From: an uncultured Myxococcales bacterium
GTDB taxonomy: Bacteria; Myxococcota_A; Bradymonadia; UBA7976; UBA1532
Length of the DNA: 64,000 nucleotides
Direction of reading: 5' to 3'
NCBI GenBank assembly: GCA_903847385.1
Contig: CAINDO010000565.1
Span: forward strand, 1 to 64,000
The notes under the pieces: model-generated
Told to the model about the DNA's origin: nothing
The model's database searches: none
What the model saw: only the letters and a program-made list of their open reading frames with translations
Position numbers and translations under genes: made by a program
Part shown: piece by piece, positions 49,437-59,022 of the stretch
How positions within the stretch are numbered: position 1 is the first letter of the stretch
Layout: every line of letters starts with the position of its first letter

Positions 49437-50327
49437 TCACCGCGCCACCAGCACGCCGAGGGCGTTGGGGGTCTCGACGAGGAACGGCCACGGATCACCC
49501 GCGGCCCAGTAGACCTGCTCGGACGAGTCCGTGCCGCGGCCGTCGAGGTCGAAGTGGTAGTACTGGACATCGCGGTAGCCAGGGCGGGTGGCCTGCGCGA
49601 TGGCCGCCAGGGCCTCGGGCAGCTCGGGCAGGGGCTTCTTCTCGGCGTGCAGATAGGCGTTGGGCACGACGTAGGGGAAGCTCGGCTCCAGGCTGCGCAC
49701 GACCTGCCGCGGGTCGAGCTGCATGGTCAGACCGTTGGGGAAGTCCCCGCGCGGGCCGCTGTACGAGGTCACGCTGACGGGGCGCAGCAGGTCGTCCAGC
49801 ACCAGCTCCATGCGCTCCACGACCTCGCTCACGGCGAGCTCGTTCTCGGCGGTGATGAGCCGCGAGACGCTGCCCTGGGCGCGGCCCTGCGTGATGGCCA
49901 GCGTGGCGGTCTCGCGCTCGCGGCCGCCGATCGACGCCGTGCCGCGGGCCTGCACCTTGAAGTCGAGGACCACGAAGCCCGCGTCCGCGAGCGTGCCCGG
50001 GACCTCGGCCTGCAGCGGCAGGTCCTGCATCTGCACGCGGGTGTCCGAGCGCATCAGGTAGGCCACCTGCCAGCGGTCGTTCACTTTCCAGAACTCGCCC
50101 CGCAGGCCGAGCTGAGTCAGGGCGTTGGGGCCGTCCGGGTCGCAGTCGATGCAGTCGGCCTTGTAGCCGGCCGAGGAGAGCAGGTCCTTCGAGCCGGGAT
50201 CGGCGGCTTCGCCGGCGGCCTTGTCGTCGCCGGCGGGGGTGCCGCCGGTGCTCTCGGCGGTCGTCGGGGTGGCCTCGTCGCAGGCGAAGAGCGCGGCGGC
50301 GAGAAACAGCGGTCCGAGGGGACGCAT
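49437..50327 (-). CDS. Lipoprotein encoded with the transglutaminase-like enzyme
   Basis: The 296-residue protein has lipobox Cys16 (A-L-F-A-C), a short low-complexity linker, and a C-I-D-C pair near residue 60. The mature domain is mainly beta (D-L-P-L-Q-A-E-V-P; F-V-V-L-D-F-K-V), with an acidic calcium-like phrase D-L-D-G-R-G near the end. A good ribosome site AGGAG precedes the ATG. It is 5 bp upstream of the transglutaminase-elicitor-like gene, so the two are surely co-expressed. It could anchor, chaperone or inhibit that enzyme. No known family is recognised. Confidence 0.75.
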   Translation of the reverse strand: MRPLGPLFLAAALFACDEATPTTAESTGGTPAGDDKAAGEAADPGSKDLLSSAGYKADCIDCDPDGPNALTQLGLRGEFWKVNDRWQVAYLMRSDTRVQMQDLPLQAEVPGTLADAGFVVLDFKVQARGTASIGGRERETATLAITQGRAQGSVSRLITAENELAVSEVVERMELVLDDLLRPVSVTSYSGPRGDFPNGLTMQLDPRQVVRSLEPSFPYVVPNAYLHAEKKPLPELPEALAAIAQATRPGYRDVQYYHFDLDGRGTDSSEQVYWAAGDPWPFLVETPNALGVLVAR

Positions 50328-50338
50328 GGGGGGCTCCT

Positions 50339-50380
50339 GTCGAGGTTCGCGCGGCGCTCATGCAAGCGGCGCGCCTCGAC
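50339..50380 (-). other. Long stem-loop between two minus-strand lipoprotein genes
   Basis: GTCGAGG and CCTCGAC form perfect 7-bp outer arms, with a further 5-bp GC-rich inner stem after a 2-base bulge and a loop around TTGCATGAG. It sits after the 2425-residue lipoprotein gene and directly before the ribosome site of the next gene. It could terminate the giant gene's message or control translation of the smaller lipoprotein. There is no T-run on the minus strand. Confidence 0.45.
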
Positions 50381-50428
50381 TTTGGCAAGTGGATCTGCCC
50401 CCAAAAGCGCCGAACGCGGAATCGTCCG

Positions 50429-53400
50429 TCAGGGAAGACCCCGAACCGTGAACGACGGGCGGGCCCGATAGCCCCCCTGCGCCGTCAGGAAGTACCGATG
50501 ATCCACGTACACGAGCAGGCCCGAGGTGTTGGCCCCGGGCTGCACCTGCACGGCCTCGTCGTTCGTCAGGCGTTCGAGGGTGCCCTCGACCACGTTCAGG
50601 CGCATGATCTCGGCCTGCAGCGCCAACAGCGTGTCCGCGAAGACGAGCCGATTGGGCGGCGACAGCACGGTGCGGCCGAGCCCGAGGCCGGCGACGTCGC
50701 CGCGCTGGTAGAGCAGGGTGTACTCGTCGGCCCCGCCGCCCAGCACGTTGCCCGGGGGCGTGCTCAGGCGCAGGAGCGGCTGGGTCAGGCCGGCGCCGCC
50801 GCCGAGGGCCGACTCGAGCACCACCGTGCGCTCGTCGATCAGGAACACCTCGCTGGCCGTGCCGTTTCCGAGCAGGCCCAGCCGGGCCGCCGCGTTGTCG
50901 GCGAAGAGCGTGGGGGTGATCGCCGCGCTGTTCCAGTTCGTCGCCTGACTGGCCCGGACCAGCAGACGGAACTCCCAGGTGGCGTTCGCGAGGCGGTTCA
51001 GGCAGCCGATCCGGTCCTCCACGGCGTTGCCGACGACTCGGCTCGCGAAGCCGACCGCGTCGCACTGGGTCAGTCGGTTGCTGGCGGCCCCGGCGCCCAG
51101 GAGCTGCGTCTCCGAGTCCACGCTGGAGTGGGTGCGGTTGTTGGCGAAGTCGCGCAGGAAGTACTGCAAGGCCGTTCCGCCCAGGGCGCGGGTCGCGTGG
51201 AGCATGACTTGCGAGCCGTTCACGGCGACGTCGACCGGGGTGCGCCCGGCGATCATCGCCTGGGGCGCGCCGCCCAGGGCGATGGTCTCCGCCGAGATTT
51301 GCTTGAAGTCGCGGCAGGTCAGGTTGTCCGCAGTGCAGGCCCGGTAGGGCGTGCAGGCGGCATCCCCGGCGGCGCAGAGCACGCCCGTGTCGATCACCGT
51401 CAGCCGGAAGCGGGGCGCGTTGTTCGCCGCGGCCGTAAGCACCTCGACCCAGGCCAGGACGGTGCCGAACGTCGCGAAGCCCCGGCCCTCGGTCCAGGGC
51501 TGCACGTCGCCGGCGTGGGCCTGGGCGTGGGCGGGCAGGGCGAGCGCGAAGGTCACGGGGCTGCCGGCCACGTCGTTGCCGAACAGCGCCAGACCGGGGC
51601 GCCCGTTGGCCCGCGGGGCGACGTGGGCCGTCCAGCCGCCCAGGGGCCGCGGGTGGTTGCGCTCGGCGAGCACCTCGGGATCCAGGCCGCGCCAGGTCAG
51701 GTCCGTGGGGTCGATGCGCAGCAGCCGGGGCGTGCCGCTCGTCTCGTCCACCGTCATGAGGCGGTCGAAGTTCACGATGGTATCGTGCAGGGGGCCGGGG
51801 CGCTCCACGAGGCGCCGCGGCGAGGTGCCGGGCCCGGTGGAGAGCAGGACCCGGTCGTAATCCAGGCCCTCCCGGGTCGTCGTCACGACCGCCGCAAGCA
51901 GGCCGCCGTCCGTCGTCAACGCCTTGGGCGTGCCGCAGTGCTGGTCGTTCGGCTCGGTGCAGACCAGGTTCGGCAAGCCGCCCGCGGGGCGCACCAGGTC
52001 GAAACACACGCCCTTGAAACAGCCTTGCTGGGCGTTGCACGTGTTGGCCGCGCACACCCCCGCCGCCTGGGCGCTCCGGAAGTCGAGGCTGTTGACCTGG
52101 AACAGGCGCCGCTCCGAGGGCGCGGCGGTGGGCGTCAGGATGCCGGCGAGGCCGGTGCTGGTCGCCGTCAGGAAGGGCACCGAGCCGGCGAAGTCGGCGG
52201 GCAGCGTGATGTTCGCCAGGATCGCGCCTGCGCCCGACAGGAGCTTCACCCACGCCCGCGGGGCGGCGTTCGCGGTGAAGAGCAGGGTGTCGCCCGCCAG
52301 CGAGAAGTTCGCGGCCACGTCTGCGGGCGCGCCGGACAGATTGGCGTTCTGATACAGCGTCTGGGTGGTCACCGACTGCGCGGGGCTGTTCGGGCCCGAG
52401 ACCTGGTCGACGTTCAGCGGCAGGGCGTAGGCCTTCCAGGTGCCGACGTTGTTGGACACGGAGAACCGGACCCACACGACCATCCGGTCGCTCGCCCCGA
52501 GCCAGACCACCGCGGTGTTCGTGTCCACGGCCTGACCGGGCAGCGCGCAGCAGTCGTCGGCGAGGTCGGCGTCGTCCGCGGTCCCGGGCTCGCCGTCCGC
52601 TCCCGAGGGCAGTGCCCGGATCTCATGGGTGCCGCGGGGGTTCTGCGCCGTCGCCTCCTGGTACTGCGTGTAGAACAGCCCGAAGCTCGACTGCACCATC
52701 AGGGGCGCGACCCCGGCCCCGGGCAGGCAGTCGCGGAAGCAGCCCTCGGCGGTGCCGATCTGATGGGTCCCCTCGTGCTGCGAGCCGTCGTCCTGCGCCA
52801 TCAGATTGTAATGGCAGCGCCGCCCCTGCCCGAGCGCGTCGCAGCCCCGGGGGTTGGCCCAGGTGGTGCGCCCGCCGGCGAAGTCCGCCGAGTAGGCGAT
52901 GCCGGCCGGCGTCTCGTCCACGGCGCCGTAGCTCGTCTCGTCCATGTAGACGGTGCTGGCCTCGCTCGTGTTGCCGGCGTAGTCCACCGCGCGCAGGGAG
53001 AGCCCGTTCTCCTGTCCGGGCGCGAGGTCGAACGCGAAGCTGCCGGCGGCCGCTTCCTCGGGACGCGCGCGGGTCCACTGCGCGTTCACGCCGGCCAGCT
53101 TCTTCTCGAAGTGGGAGATGTTGGCGTCGAACCTCTCCATGGCCTGGAGCGTGAAGATCGTCACGCTGTCCGCGCGGACCTCGATCTCGTTGGGGAAGAG
53201 ATCCGGGGCGGTGGGCTGCACGGAGTCCTCTTCGATCAGCATGCAGGTCGGGGCCGAGGCCAGGCCGCCCCGGTCGTAGGTCCGAACGCAGTGGAACGTC
53301 TTGCTGTTCTCGTCGGGGAACACGGTCACGTACTGCGTGGCCGAGGGATAGCAGTCGGCGGAGCCCGGCGACCACGCCAGGGCCGCGGTGTCCAGGCAGA

Positions 53401-56400
53401 ACCCGGCGTGGCAGGTGCCCCGCCCCGCGCAGTCCCCGTCGGCGGTGCAGGTCTGCGCCGGGGCGTTCACGCTCTGCACGAAGTAGCACCCGAAGCTCTT
53501 GTCGGCGAGGCCCGCCGGCTGGATGGGGATGTTCACGGCGTCCGCGTTGACCACGCAGCGGCGGGTCCCGGGCAGCGCGCTCGTCGCGAAGCAGCCCGTG
53601 ATGGGCTCGCGCAGCGTCGGCGCGCTCGGTGGCACGTCGTCGATGGCCATCACCGCCAGCTCCGCGGCCTCGCCCGCATTGCCCTCGGCGTCCACCGCGC
53701 GCAAGGCGATGGTCGTCACCTTGTCGATCAGCACGGGGATGGAGAACGGGGGGGTCGGCGCGGCGAGGGGCACCCAGTCGGCCACGGCCGAGGTGCGCAT
53801 CTGCCACTGCCCCAGGCCGCGCTCGGGGTCGAAGTTCGCGTCCGTGTCCCGGGGGTCCACGCCCTCGGCGTCGAAGCCGATCTGCACGCGGCCGCCCCGA
53901 AGGCCGGGCGCGGCCTCGGGGTTGAGCACCGCGACGGCCTGCACCGCCGGCACCTCCGGCAGGCCCGAGAGGGGGCTGAACGCCGGCACCAGGGCCAGCG
54001 TGGGGGCGGCCGGGGCCTTCAGGTCGGTCAGGACGACGTCCCCCGCGTCGGCGTCGCCGCCCGCGCCGACCACGAGCCCCTGCACCTGCGCCGGGGCGTA
54101 GTCCGCGAGGGTCACCGAGAGGCTGTAGACGCCGGCCTTGAGGCCATCGAGCGCGAAGGTGCCGTCCTCGGAGGGGTTCACCTGGGCGGTGCCCGCGGGC
54201 AGGATCTCCACCAGGGCCGTCGTCGTCGAGACCGAGGGATCGTGATCGCCCAGCACGATCCGACCCACGATGCGGCCCGGGTTCACCGCGAGCCGGAGCG
54301 TGCCGACGTCCGTCTCGGCGTCCTCGGACACGACGGCGTTGGTGTCCTCGCTCGCGTAGGCCTCGCGCTCTGCGGTCACGAGCCAGTTTCCGGCCCGGAC
54401 CTCCGCCAACTGCCAGGCGCCGGCCGCGTCCGTCACGGTCGTCTCGACCACGCCGCTCTCGTGCGCCGCGGTCACGACCACCCCGGCCGGGCTCGCGCCG
54501 TCCCCCAGCTCGACCACGCCGTACAGCCCGCCCGTGGCGTAGGCGAGCGCGATGGTCCCGATGTCCGTCGTGAGGCCGGCCGTCACGCCGATGCTCGGCA
54601 GCGTCGTGGCGGCGTAACCGGCGCGGGTGAAGGTCACGGCGTAGCTGCCCTCGCGCAGCCCGCCCGCCAGGAAGGCACCCACGGGCGCGGCGGCGTTCGT
54701 CGTCGTCGGCGCGCCGCCGGCGGGGGTCACGGTCACGCCGGCGAGGGGCGCGGCGTCCGGCCCGACGACCGTGCCGGCGATCTGACCGGGCAGGATGGCC
54801 AGCAGCACGGAGTCCACGGCCACGGCGTCGCCGTCCACGTCCAGCGTGACCTCCTGTGCGCTCGGGGCGTAGTCCTCGCGCTCGACGGTCAGCGTGTAGG
54901 CGTCCACCGGGACCGAGGGGAACTCGATGCGGGCGCAGGGCCGCCCCCCGGGGAGGCAGTCGGGCACCAGGTAGGCGTTGGCCTCGAGCCGCGTGCTCTC
55001 GCCGGGCGTGCGCGAGCCGAGCCGGCCCACGACCGCGCCGTAGACGAGCGCCAGGGCCTCGGCGTCCAGCCGGGCGGCGTCCTCCACCGTCACGTCGACC
55101 GTCACGGCGCCCGTCGCCCGCGAGAGCTCGACGGTGCCCACGTCCACGTCGCCGCCGGCGGGCACGAGCACGTTGGGCACCGAGCCCACGCGGAACCGCG
55201 CGTCGCCGGGGCGGGAGACCTCCAGCGCGTAGGTGCCCGCCCGGATGTTCTCCAGCGCGAACGTCCCGGGCAGGACGACGGGCTCCACGCCCGGCGCGGA
55301 GCCCTCGTCCGTGGTGTCCTCGATGGCCGTGCCGGCGATGCTGACCCGCGTCCCCGCCGCCGTGCCGCCGCCCTCGGGCAGCACGCGGCCGCGCACCCGG
55401 CCGGGGAAGAGCGCGAGCCGGAGGTCCTCGACGGGCGAGACCCGGTCGCGCAGGATCGCCACGGTCCGCTGCTGGGACTCGAAGCCGGGCAGCGAGGCCG
55501 TCAGGACCGCCGTGGGATCCGCGCGCACGCCGAAGAAGCTGTAGCTGCCGTCCGCGCCGGTGTAGGCGACGGCCGAAGACCGGCCCGCCAGCGTGATGAT
55601 CGCGTTCTCCGGCGACTCGCCCTCGGGCACCAGGATCCGGCCCGTGAGCCCGCCCGTGGCGTAGGGCAGCGACTGCTCGCCCAGCTCCACGGCGCCGCCG
55701 GGGGAGAGCGTGACCGTGGGCACGATGAGCACGCCGTAGTCGTCGCCGCCGGAGAGCCGCAGCGCGTAGGTGCCCGGCCGCAGGCCGCTCAGCACGACCT
55801 CGCCGTGGCAGTCGGGGTGCCCGACGCCCTCCGTCCCCAGCAGCGCCGCCTCCAGCGAGGCGAAGGGCGCGCCGTTCTGCGCGTCACACGGCGAATCGGC
55901 GTCCACGGGCACCAGGCCCTCGGCGCTGAGCGTGAGGCGCAGCGTCGCCGGGTTCACGGCGAGCGCGATCTCCAGCGCGGGCGCGCCGACCGCCGCGGGC
56001 ACCGTGACCCGCTCGGTCTGCGCGATGTAGTCGTCGGACGTGACGAAGAGATCGTAGTCGCCCACGGGCAGCGCCGGGAAGTCGAACACACCCGCGCGCT
56101 CGCAGCGCCCGTCCGGCTGGGCGCCGGGCACGTTGGCGATGACGAGCTGCGTCCCGTGGGGCCCCGTGGCCACCACGGAGACGAGCACGGGGTGGGGCGG
56201 ACAGTCGGCGAGCACCACGCTCCCCGAGAGGGCGGCGCGGGCGTAGTCCAGACGCAGCTCGCCCAGATCCGTCGGGGTCGCCGCGTCGTCGGAGACGCTC
56301 ACGTTGAACCGCTGCAGCGTCTCGTACCCCGGGCGCACGACCTCGACGCTGTGGAAACCCGCCCGGGGCTCGACGCGGAAGTAGCCGTCGGCCTGGAGCG

Positions 56401-57706
56401 TAGCCTCGAGCGCGCCGCTGGTGGGCACGCGGACGTGGGCGTCGGGCAGAGTGCCGGCGGCGGGGTCCAGGGGCGGGCAGCCGGCCGTGTCCGGTGTCGG
56501 GGCGGGCGCCTCCCCGGGCTCCGGGGGGAACGAGACGCGGCCGCAGAGCACGCCGGGGCGCACCGCCAGTGCGAGGCTCAGGTCCGTCACGGGGGCGCCG
56601 TCGGCGACGACGACCTCGGGCGGGGCGCCGACCTGCGTGTAGCCGAACGCCGTCGCGCTCAGGGTGTAGGTGCCGGCGCGCACGGCCGCGAACTCGAACT
56701 CGCCCGTGGCCGAGGCCAGGGCGGGGTACTGGCGGTCGGCGTTGCCCAGGGCGAGCCGCACGGCGGCGGCGTCCCCGCCGTCGGCCAGGGTGACCCGCCC
56801 GGCGACGCGCTCGAAGGCCCAGGCCAGCGGCACGTCGCCCAGGTCGGCGACGACCGTGTCGTCCGCCGAGGGTGGCACCGTGAGCGGCGTGGTCACGGTC
56901 CGGTAGCCGGGCACGGCGGCCACGAAGGTCGCCGGCCCCTGGGGCACCGCCAGCGAGAACGCGCCGTCGGCCGCGGTGCGGGCCTCGACGACCTCGCCCC
57001 CGAAGGCCCGCACGGTCACGCCCAGGCCCTCCACGGGCCCCGGATCACCGGCGGGCAGCGCGAGCCTTCCGGCGACGCGGCCCGGCAGCGGCACGAGCAC
57101 CAGCGGCTCGGGCAGGTCGAGGGCCTCGCCGGCGCGGACCTCGAGGCCCGTCGCGGTGGCGGGCGTGTAGCCATAGGCCACGGCCGTCACGGTCTGCCCG
57201 GCGCAGGCGCGGGCGTCCGTGAGGGTGAAGTGCCCGGCATCGTCGGGCCGCGTACCGGCGCCGCCCCCGGGCTGGAAAACGGAGACCTCGGCCAGGCGCC
57301 CCCCGGGGCCGCCGGCGAAGCTCACCGTGCCGCGGAGCGTGCCCGTGGCCACCTCGAGCTGAAGGTCCGGCTGGGTGTGTTCGTCGCCGATCCCGAAGGC
57401 CGCCGTCGCGACGGCGACGCTCCGATGGCAGTCCAGGGCCACCGTCAGCAGGTGCGACCCTTCGGGGACCTCGGTGAGCGTGAACCGCCCCTCGGCGTCC
57501 GTCGTCGCCGAGACGGAGGTGTCCGCGAGGCCCACGGCCGCGCCCGCCGCCGGCGAGGCGTCCGGCCGCAGCACCCGCCCGTGCAGTGTGCCCAGCGCCT
57601 TGACGCTCGCCGGGGCGCCCGGGTCGTAGGGGTTGGTGGCCTCGACGTCCGTGCAGGCCTGGAGGGCCAGCAGAAGCAGTGCAAAGTACGACGGCAAGCG
57701 GCGCAT
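50429..57706 (-). CDS. Giant lipoprotein of carboxypeptidase-regulatory-like repeats
   Basis: The 2425-residue protein has lipobox Cys18 (A-L-Q-A-C) and then N-P-Y-D-P, a common post-lipobox phrase. Residues about 35-1235 hold some 13 repeats of about 90 residues of the carboxypeptidase-regulatory-like (prealbumin-like) type: x-x-G-x-V, then a D-G-x-F-x-L turn, then G-x-Y-x-L. A segment with fibronectin/bacterial-Ig features follows (A-V-D-A-E-G-N-A). Next come cysteine-rich inserts such as C-T-A-D-G-D-C-A-G-R-G-T-C, and a C-terminal region of about 800 residues that looks like a beta-propeller. It is a surface adhesin or matrix protein by architecture. ATG 57706 is chosen for the signal peptide. 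It is probably a single-gene unit. Confidence 0.8.
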   Translation of the reverse strand: MRRLPSYFALLLLALQACTDVEATNPYDPGAPASVKALGTLHGRVLRPDASPAAGAAVGLADTSVSATTDAEGRFTLTEVPEGSHLLTVALDCHRSVAVATAAFGIGDEHTQPDLQLEVATGTLRGTVSFAGGPGGRLAEVSVFQPGGGAGTRPDDAGHFTLTDARACAGQTVTAVAYGYTPATATGLEVRAGEALDLPEPLVLVPLPGRVAGRLALPAGDPGPVEGLGVTVRAFGGEVVEARTAADGAFSLAVPQGPATFVAAVPGYRTVTTPLTVPPSADDTVVADLGDVPLAWAFERVAGRVTLADGGDAAAVRLALGNADRQYPALASATGEFEFAAVRAGTYTLSATAFGYTQVGAPPEVVVADGAPVTDLSLALAVRPGVLCGRVSFPPEPGEAPAPTPDTAGCPPLDPAAGTLPDAHVRVPTSGALEATLQADGYFRVEPRAGFHSVEVVRPGYETLQRFNVSVSDDAATPTDLGELRLDYARAALSGSVVLADCPPHPVLVSVVATGPHGTQLVIANVPGAQPDGRCERAGVFDFPALPVGDYDLFVTSDDYIAQTERVTVPAAVGAPALEIALAVNPATLRLTLSAEGLVPVDADSPCDAQNGAPFASLEAALLGTEGVGHPDCHGEVVLSGLRPGTYALRLSGGDDYGVLIVPTVTLSPGGAVELGEQSLPYATGGLTGRILVPEGESPENAIITLAGRSSAVAYTGADGSYSFFGVRADPTAVLTASLPGFESQQRTVAILRDRVSPVEDLRLALFPGRVRGRVLPEGGGTAAGTRVSIAGTAIEDTTDEGSAPGVEPVVLPGTFALENIRAGTYALEVSRPGDARFRVGSVPNVLVPAGGDVDVGTVELSRATGAVTVDVTVEDAARLDAEALALVYGAVVGRLGSRTPGESTRLEANAYLVPDCLPGGRPCARIEFPSVPVDAYTLTVEREDYAPSAQEVTLDVDGDAVAVDSVLLAILPGQIAGTVVGPDAAPLAGVTVTPAGGAPTTTNAAAPVGAFLAGGLREGSYAVTFTRAGYAATTLPSIGVTAGLTTDIGTIALAYATGGLYGVVELGDGASPAGVVVTAAHESGVVETTVTDAAGAWQLAEVRAGNWLVTAEREAYASEDTNAVVSEDAETDVGTLRLAVNPGRIVGRIVLGDHDPSVSTTTALVEILPAGTAQVNPSEDGTFALDGLKAGVYSLSVTLADYAPAQVQGLVVGAGGDADAGDVVLTDLKAPAAPTLALVPAFSPLSGLPEVPAVQAVAVLNPEAAPGLRGGRVQIGFDAEGVDPRDTDANFDPERGLGQWQMRTSAVADWVPLAAPTPPFSIPVLIDKVTTIALRAVDAEGNAGEAAELAVMAIDDVPPSAPTLREPITGCFATSALPGTRRCVVNADAVNIPIQPAGLADKSFGCYFVQSVNAPAQTCTADGDCAGRGTCHAGFCLDTAALAWSPGSADCYPSATQYVTVFPDENSKTFHCVRTYDRGGLASAPTCMLIEEDSVQPTAPDLFPNEIEVRADSVTIFTLQAMERFDANISHFEKKLAGVNAQWTRARPEEAAAGSFAFDLAPGQENGLSLRAVDYAGNTSEASTVYMDETSYGAVDETPAGIAYSADFAGGRTTWANPRGCDALGQGRRCHYNLMAQDDGSQHEGTHQIGTAEGCFRDCLPGAGVAPLMVQSSFGLFYTQYQEATAQNPRGTHEIRALPSGADGEPGTADDADLADDCCALPGQAVDTNTAVVWLGASDRMVVWVRFSVSNNVGTWKAYALPLNVDQVSGPNSPAQSVTTQTLYQNANLSGAPADVAANFSLAGDTLLFTANAAPRAWVKLLSGAGAILANITLPADFAGSVPFLTATSTGLAGILTPTAAPSERRLFQVNSLDFRSAQAAGVCAANTCNAQQGCFKGVCFDLVRPAGGLPNLVCTEPNDQHCGTPKALTTDGGLLAAVVTTTREGLDYDRVLLSTGPGTSPRRLVERPGPLHDTIVNFDRLMTVDETSGTPRLLRIDPTDLTWRGLDPEVLAERNHPRPLGGWTAHVAPRANGRPGLALFGNDVAGSPVTFALALPAHAQAHAGDVQPWTEGRGFATFGTVLAWVEVLTAAANNAPRFRLTVIDTGVLCAAGDAACTPYRACTADNLTCRDFKQISAETIALGGAPQAMIAGRTPVDVAVNGSQVMLHATRALGGTALQYFLRDFANNRTHSSVDSETQLLGAGAASNRLTQCDAVGFASRVVGNAVEDRIGCLNRLANATWEFRLLVRASQATNWNSAAITPTLFADNAAARLGLLGNGTASEVFLIDERTVVLESALGGGAGLTQPLLRLSTPPGNVLGGGADEYTLLYQRGDVAGLGLGRTVLSPPNRLVFADTLLALQAEIMRLNVVEGTLERLTNDEAVQVQPGANTSGLLVYVDHRYFLTAQGGYRARPSFTVRGLP

Positions 57707-57784
57707 ACGATCCCCCGAAAGACACGACCTGTCTGTAGTCGGCATACGCCGCGCGCCGCTCCAGTCTGACGCCGGCGAGGGAGA

Positions 57785-57813
57785 TTGATGCCGGCCGAGC
57801 GTGGGTGTAGACC
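57785..57813 (+). promoter_or_regulatory. Promoter of serA, placed for a leaderless transcript
   Basis: TTGATG (57785-57790), a 17-bp spacer and TAGACC (57808-57813) precede the serA ATG, with only 6 bases after the -10. The message would begin at or next to the start codon. No Shine-Dalgarno sequence is visible between them. Confidence 0.45.
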
Positions 57814-57819
57814 CTGCCC

Positions 57820-59022
57820 ATGCGCATCTTCATCGCCGACAAACTCGCCAGTTTCGCCGCCGGACGCCTTCAGGACCTCGGCGGCACGATCACCACCGAG
57901 ACGGGCCTCGCGGGCCCGGCCCTGACCGCGCGCCTGGCGGCCCTCGACCCCGAGGTCCTGGTCGTGCGCAGCACCAAGGTCACCGCCGCGGACATCGCCG
58001 CCGCGCCCTCGCTCGCCCTGGTCATCCGCGCGGGCTCCGGCGTGAACACCATCGACCTCGCCGCCGCCAGCGCGCGGGGTGTGTACGTGACCAACTGCCC
58101 GGGCAAGAACGCCGCCGCGGTGGCCGAGCTCGCGCTGGCCCACCTGCTGAACCTGGACCGCCGCGTCTCGGACAACGTGCAGTCGCTGCGCAGCGGGCGC
58201 TGGAACAAGAAGGAGCTCGGCGCCGGCCGGGGCCTGCGCGACCGCCGCCTGGCCATCATCGGCCTGGGACAGATCGGCGGCGAGGTCGCCCGCCTGGCCC
58301 AGGCCTTCGGCATGCACATCACCGCCAGCTCCTACGAGCTCACGCCCGAGAGCGCCGAGGCCCAGGGCGTGACCTACGCCGCCACGCCGGAGCAGGCCGT
58401 GGTGGGCGCGGACGCCGTGAGCGTGCACCTGGCCCTGGTGCCCGAGACGAAGCGCCGCATCGGCGCGAGCGTGTTCGAGGCCATGAAGAACGGCGCATAC
58501 TTCATCAACACCTCGCGCGCCGAGGTCGTGGACCACGAGGCGCTCGCCCGGGCCATCGCGGAGAAGAACCTGCGCGCCGGCCTGGACGTGTTCGACGCCG
58601 AGCCCTCGAGCGGGCAGGCCGAGTTCACGGACGCCCTGAAGGACAACCCGGGCGTGTACGGCACCTGCCACGTGGGCGCCAGCACGCAGCAGGCCGAGGA
58701 CGCCGTGGCCGAGGAGGTCGTGCGCATCGTGGCCGCCTACCGCGCCGGGCAGCCCATCCCCAACTGCGTGAACCTGGCCACCCGCACGCAGGCCACGCAT
58801 GTGATGGTCGTGCGCCACGCCGACCGCGTGGGGGTCCTCGCCGGTGTGTTCGGCGTGCTGCGGCAGGCCGGCATCAACGTGCAGGACATGCAGAACATCA
58901 TCTTCGATGGCTCCAGGGCGGCCTGCGCTCGCATCCACGTGGTCGGCGAGCCGACCCGCGAGACGCTCGACCAGATCGCCCACGACGAGGCCGTGTACGC
59001 CGTGACGGTCACGCCCGTTTGA
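57820..59022 (+). CDS. serA: D-3-phosphoglycerate dehydrogenase
   Basis: SerA oxidises 3-phosphoglycerate to 3-phosphohydroxypyruvate with NAD, the first step of serine synthesis. The 400-residue protein has an N-terminal substrate-binding part, a Rossmann NAD domain (G-L-G-Q-I-G-G-E-V), and the catalytic set Arg in N-T-S-R-A-E-V-V-D, Glu in D-V-F-D-A-E-P and His in C-H-V-G-A-S-T. A C-terminal ACT domain (R-H-A-D-R-V-G-V-L-A-G-V) probably gives serine feedback. R-A-G-S-G-V-N-T-I-D fits the SerA subgroup of 2-hydroxyacid dehydrogenases. Its stop codon overlaps a TTG start of the M23 peptidase gene. Confidence 0.9.
   Translation: MRIFIADKLASFAAGRLQDLGGTITTETGLAGPALTARLAALDPEVLVVRSTKVTAADIAAAPSLALVIRAGSGVNTIDLAAASARGVYVTNCPGKNAAAVAELALAHLLNLDRRVSDNVQSLRSGRWNKKELGAGRGLRDRRLAIIGLGQIGGEVARLAQAFGMHITASSYELTPESAEAQGVTYAATPEQAVVGADAVSVHLALVPETKRRIGASVFEAMKNGAYFINTSRAEVVDHEALARAIAEKNLRAGLDVFDAEPSSGQAEFTDALKDNPGVYGTCHVGASTQQAEDAVAEEVVRIVAAYRAGQPIPNCVNLATRTQATHVMVVRHADRVGVLAGVFGVLRQAGINVQDMQNIIFDGSRAACARIHVVGEPTRETLDQIAHDEAVYAVTVTPV

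Noticed and set aside
50360-57769. A plus-strand open frame of about 2470 codons opposite the giant repeat lipoprotein
   Set aside because: It has no recognisable domain and biased Arg/Gly/Val content, while the minus strand shows a lipobox and regular repeats.
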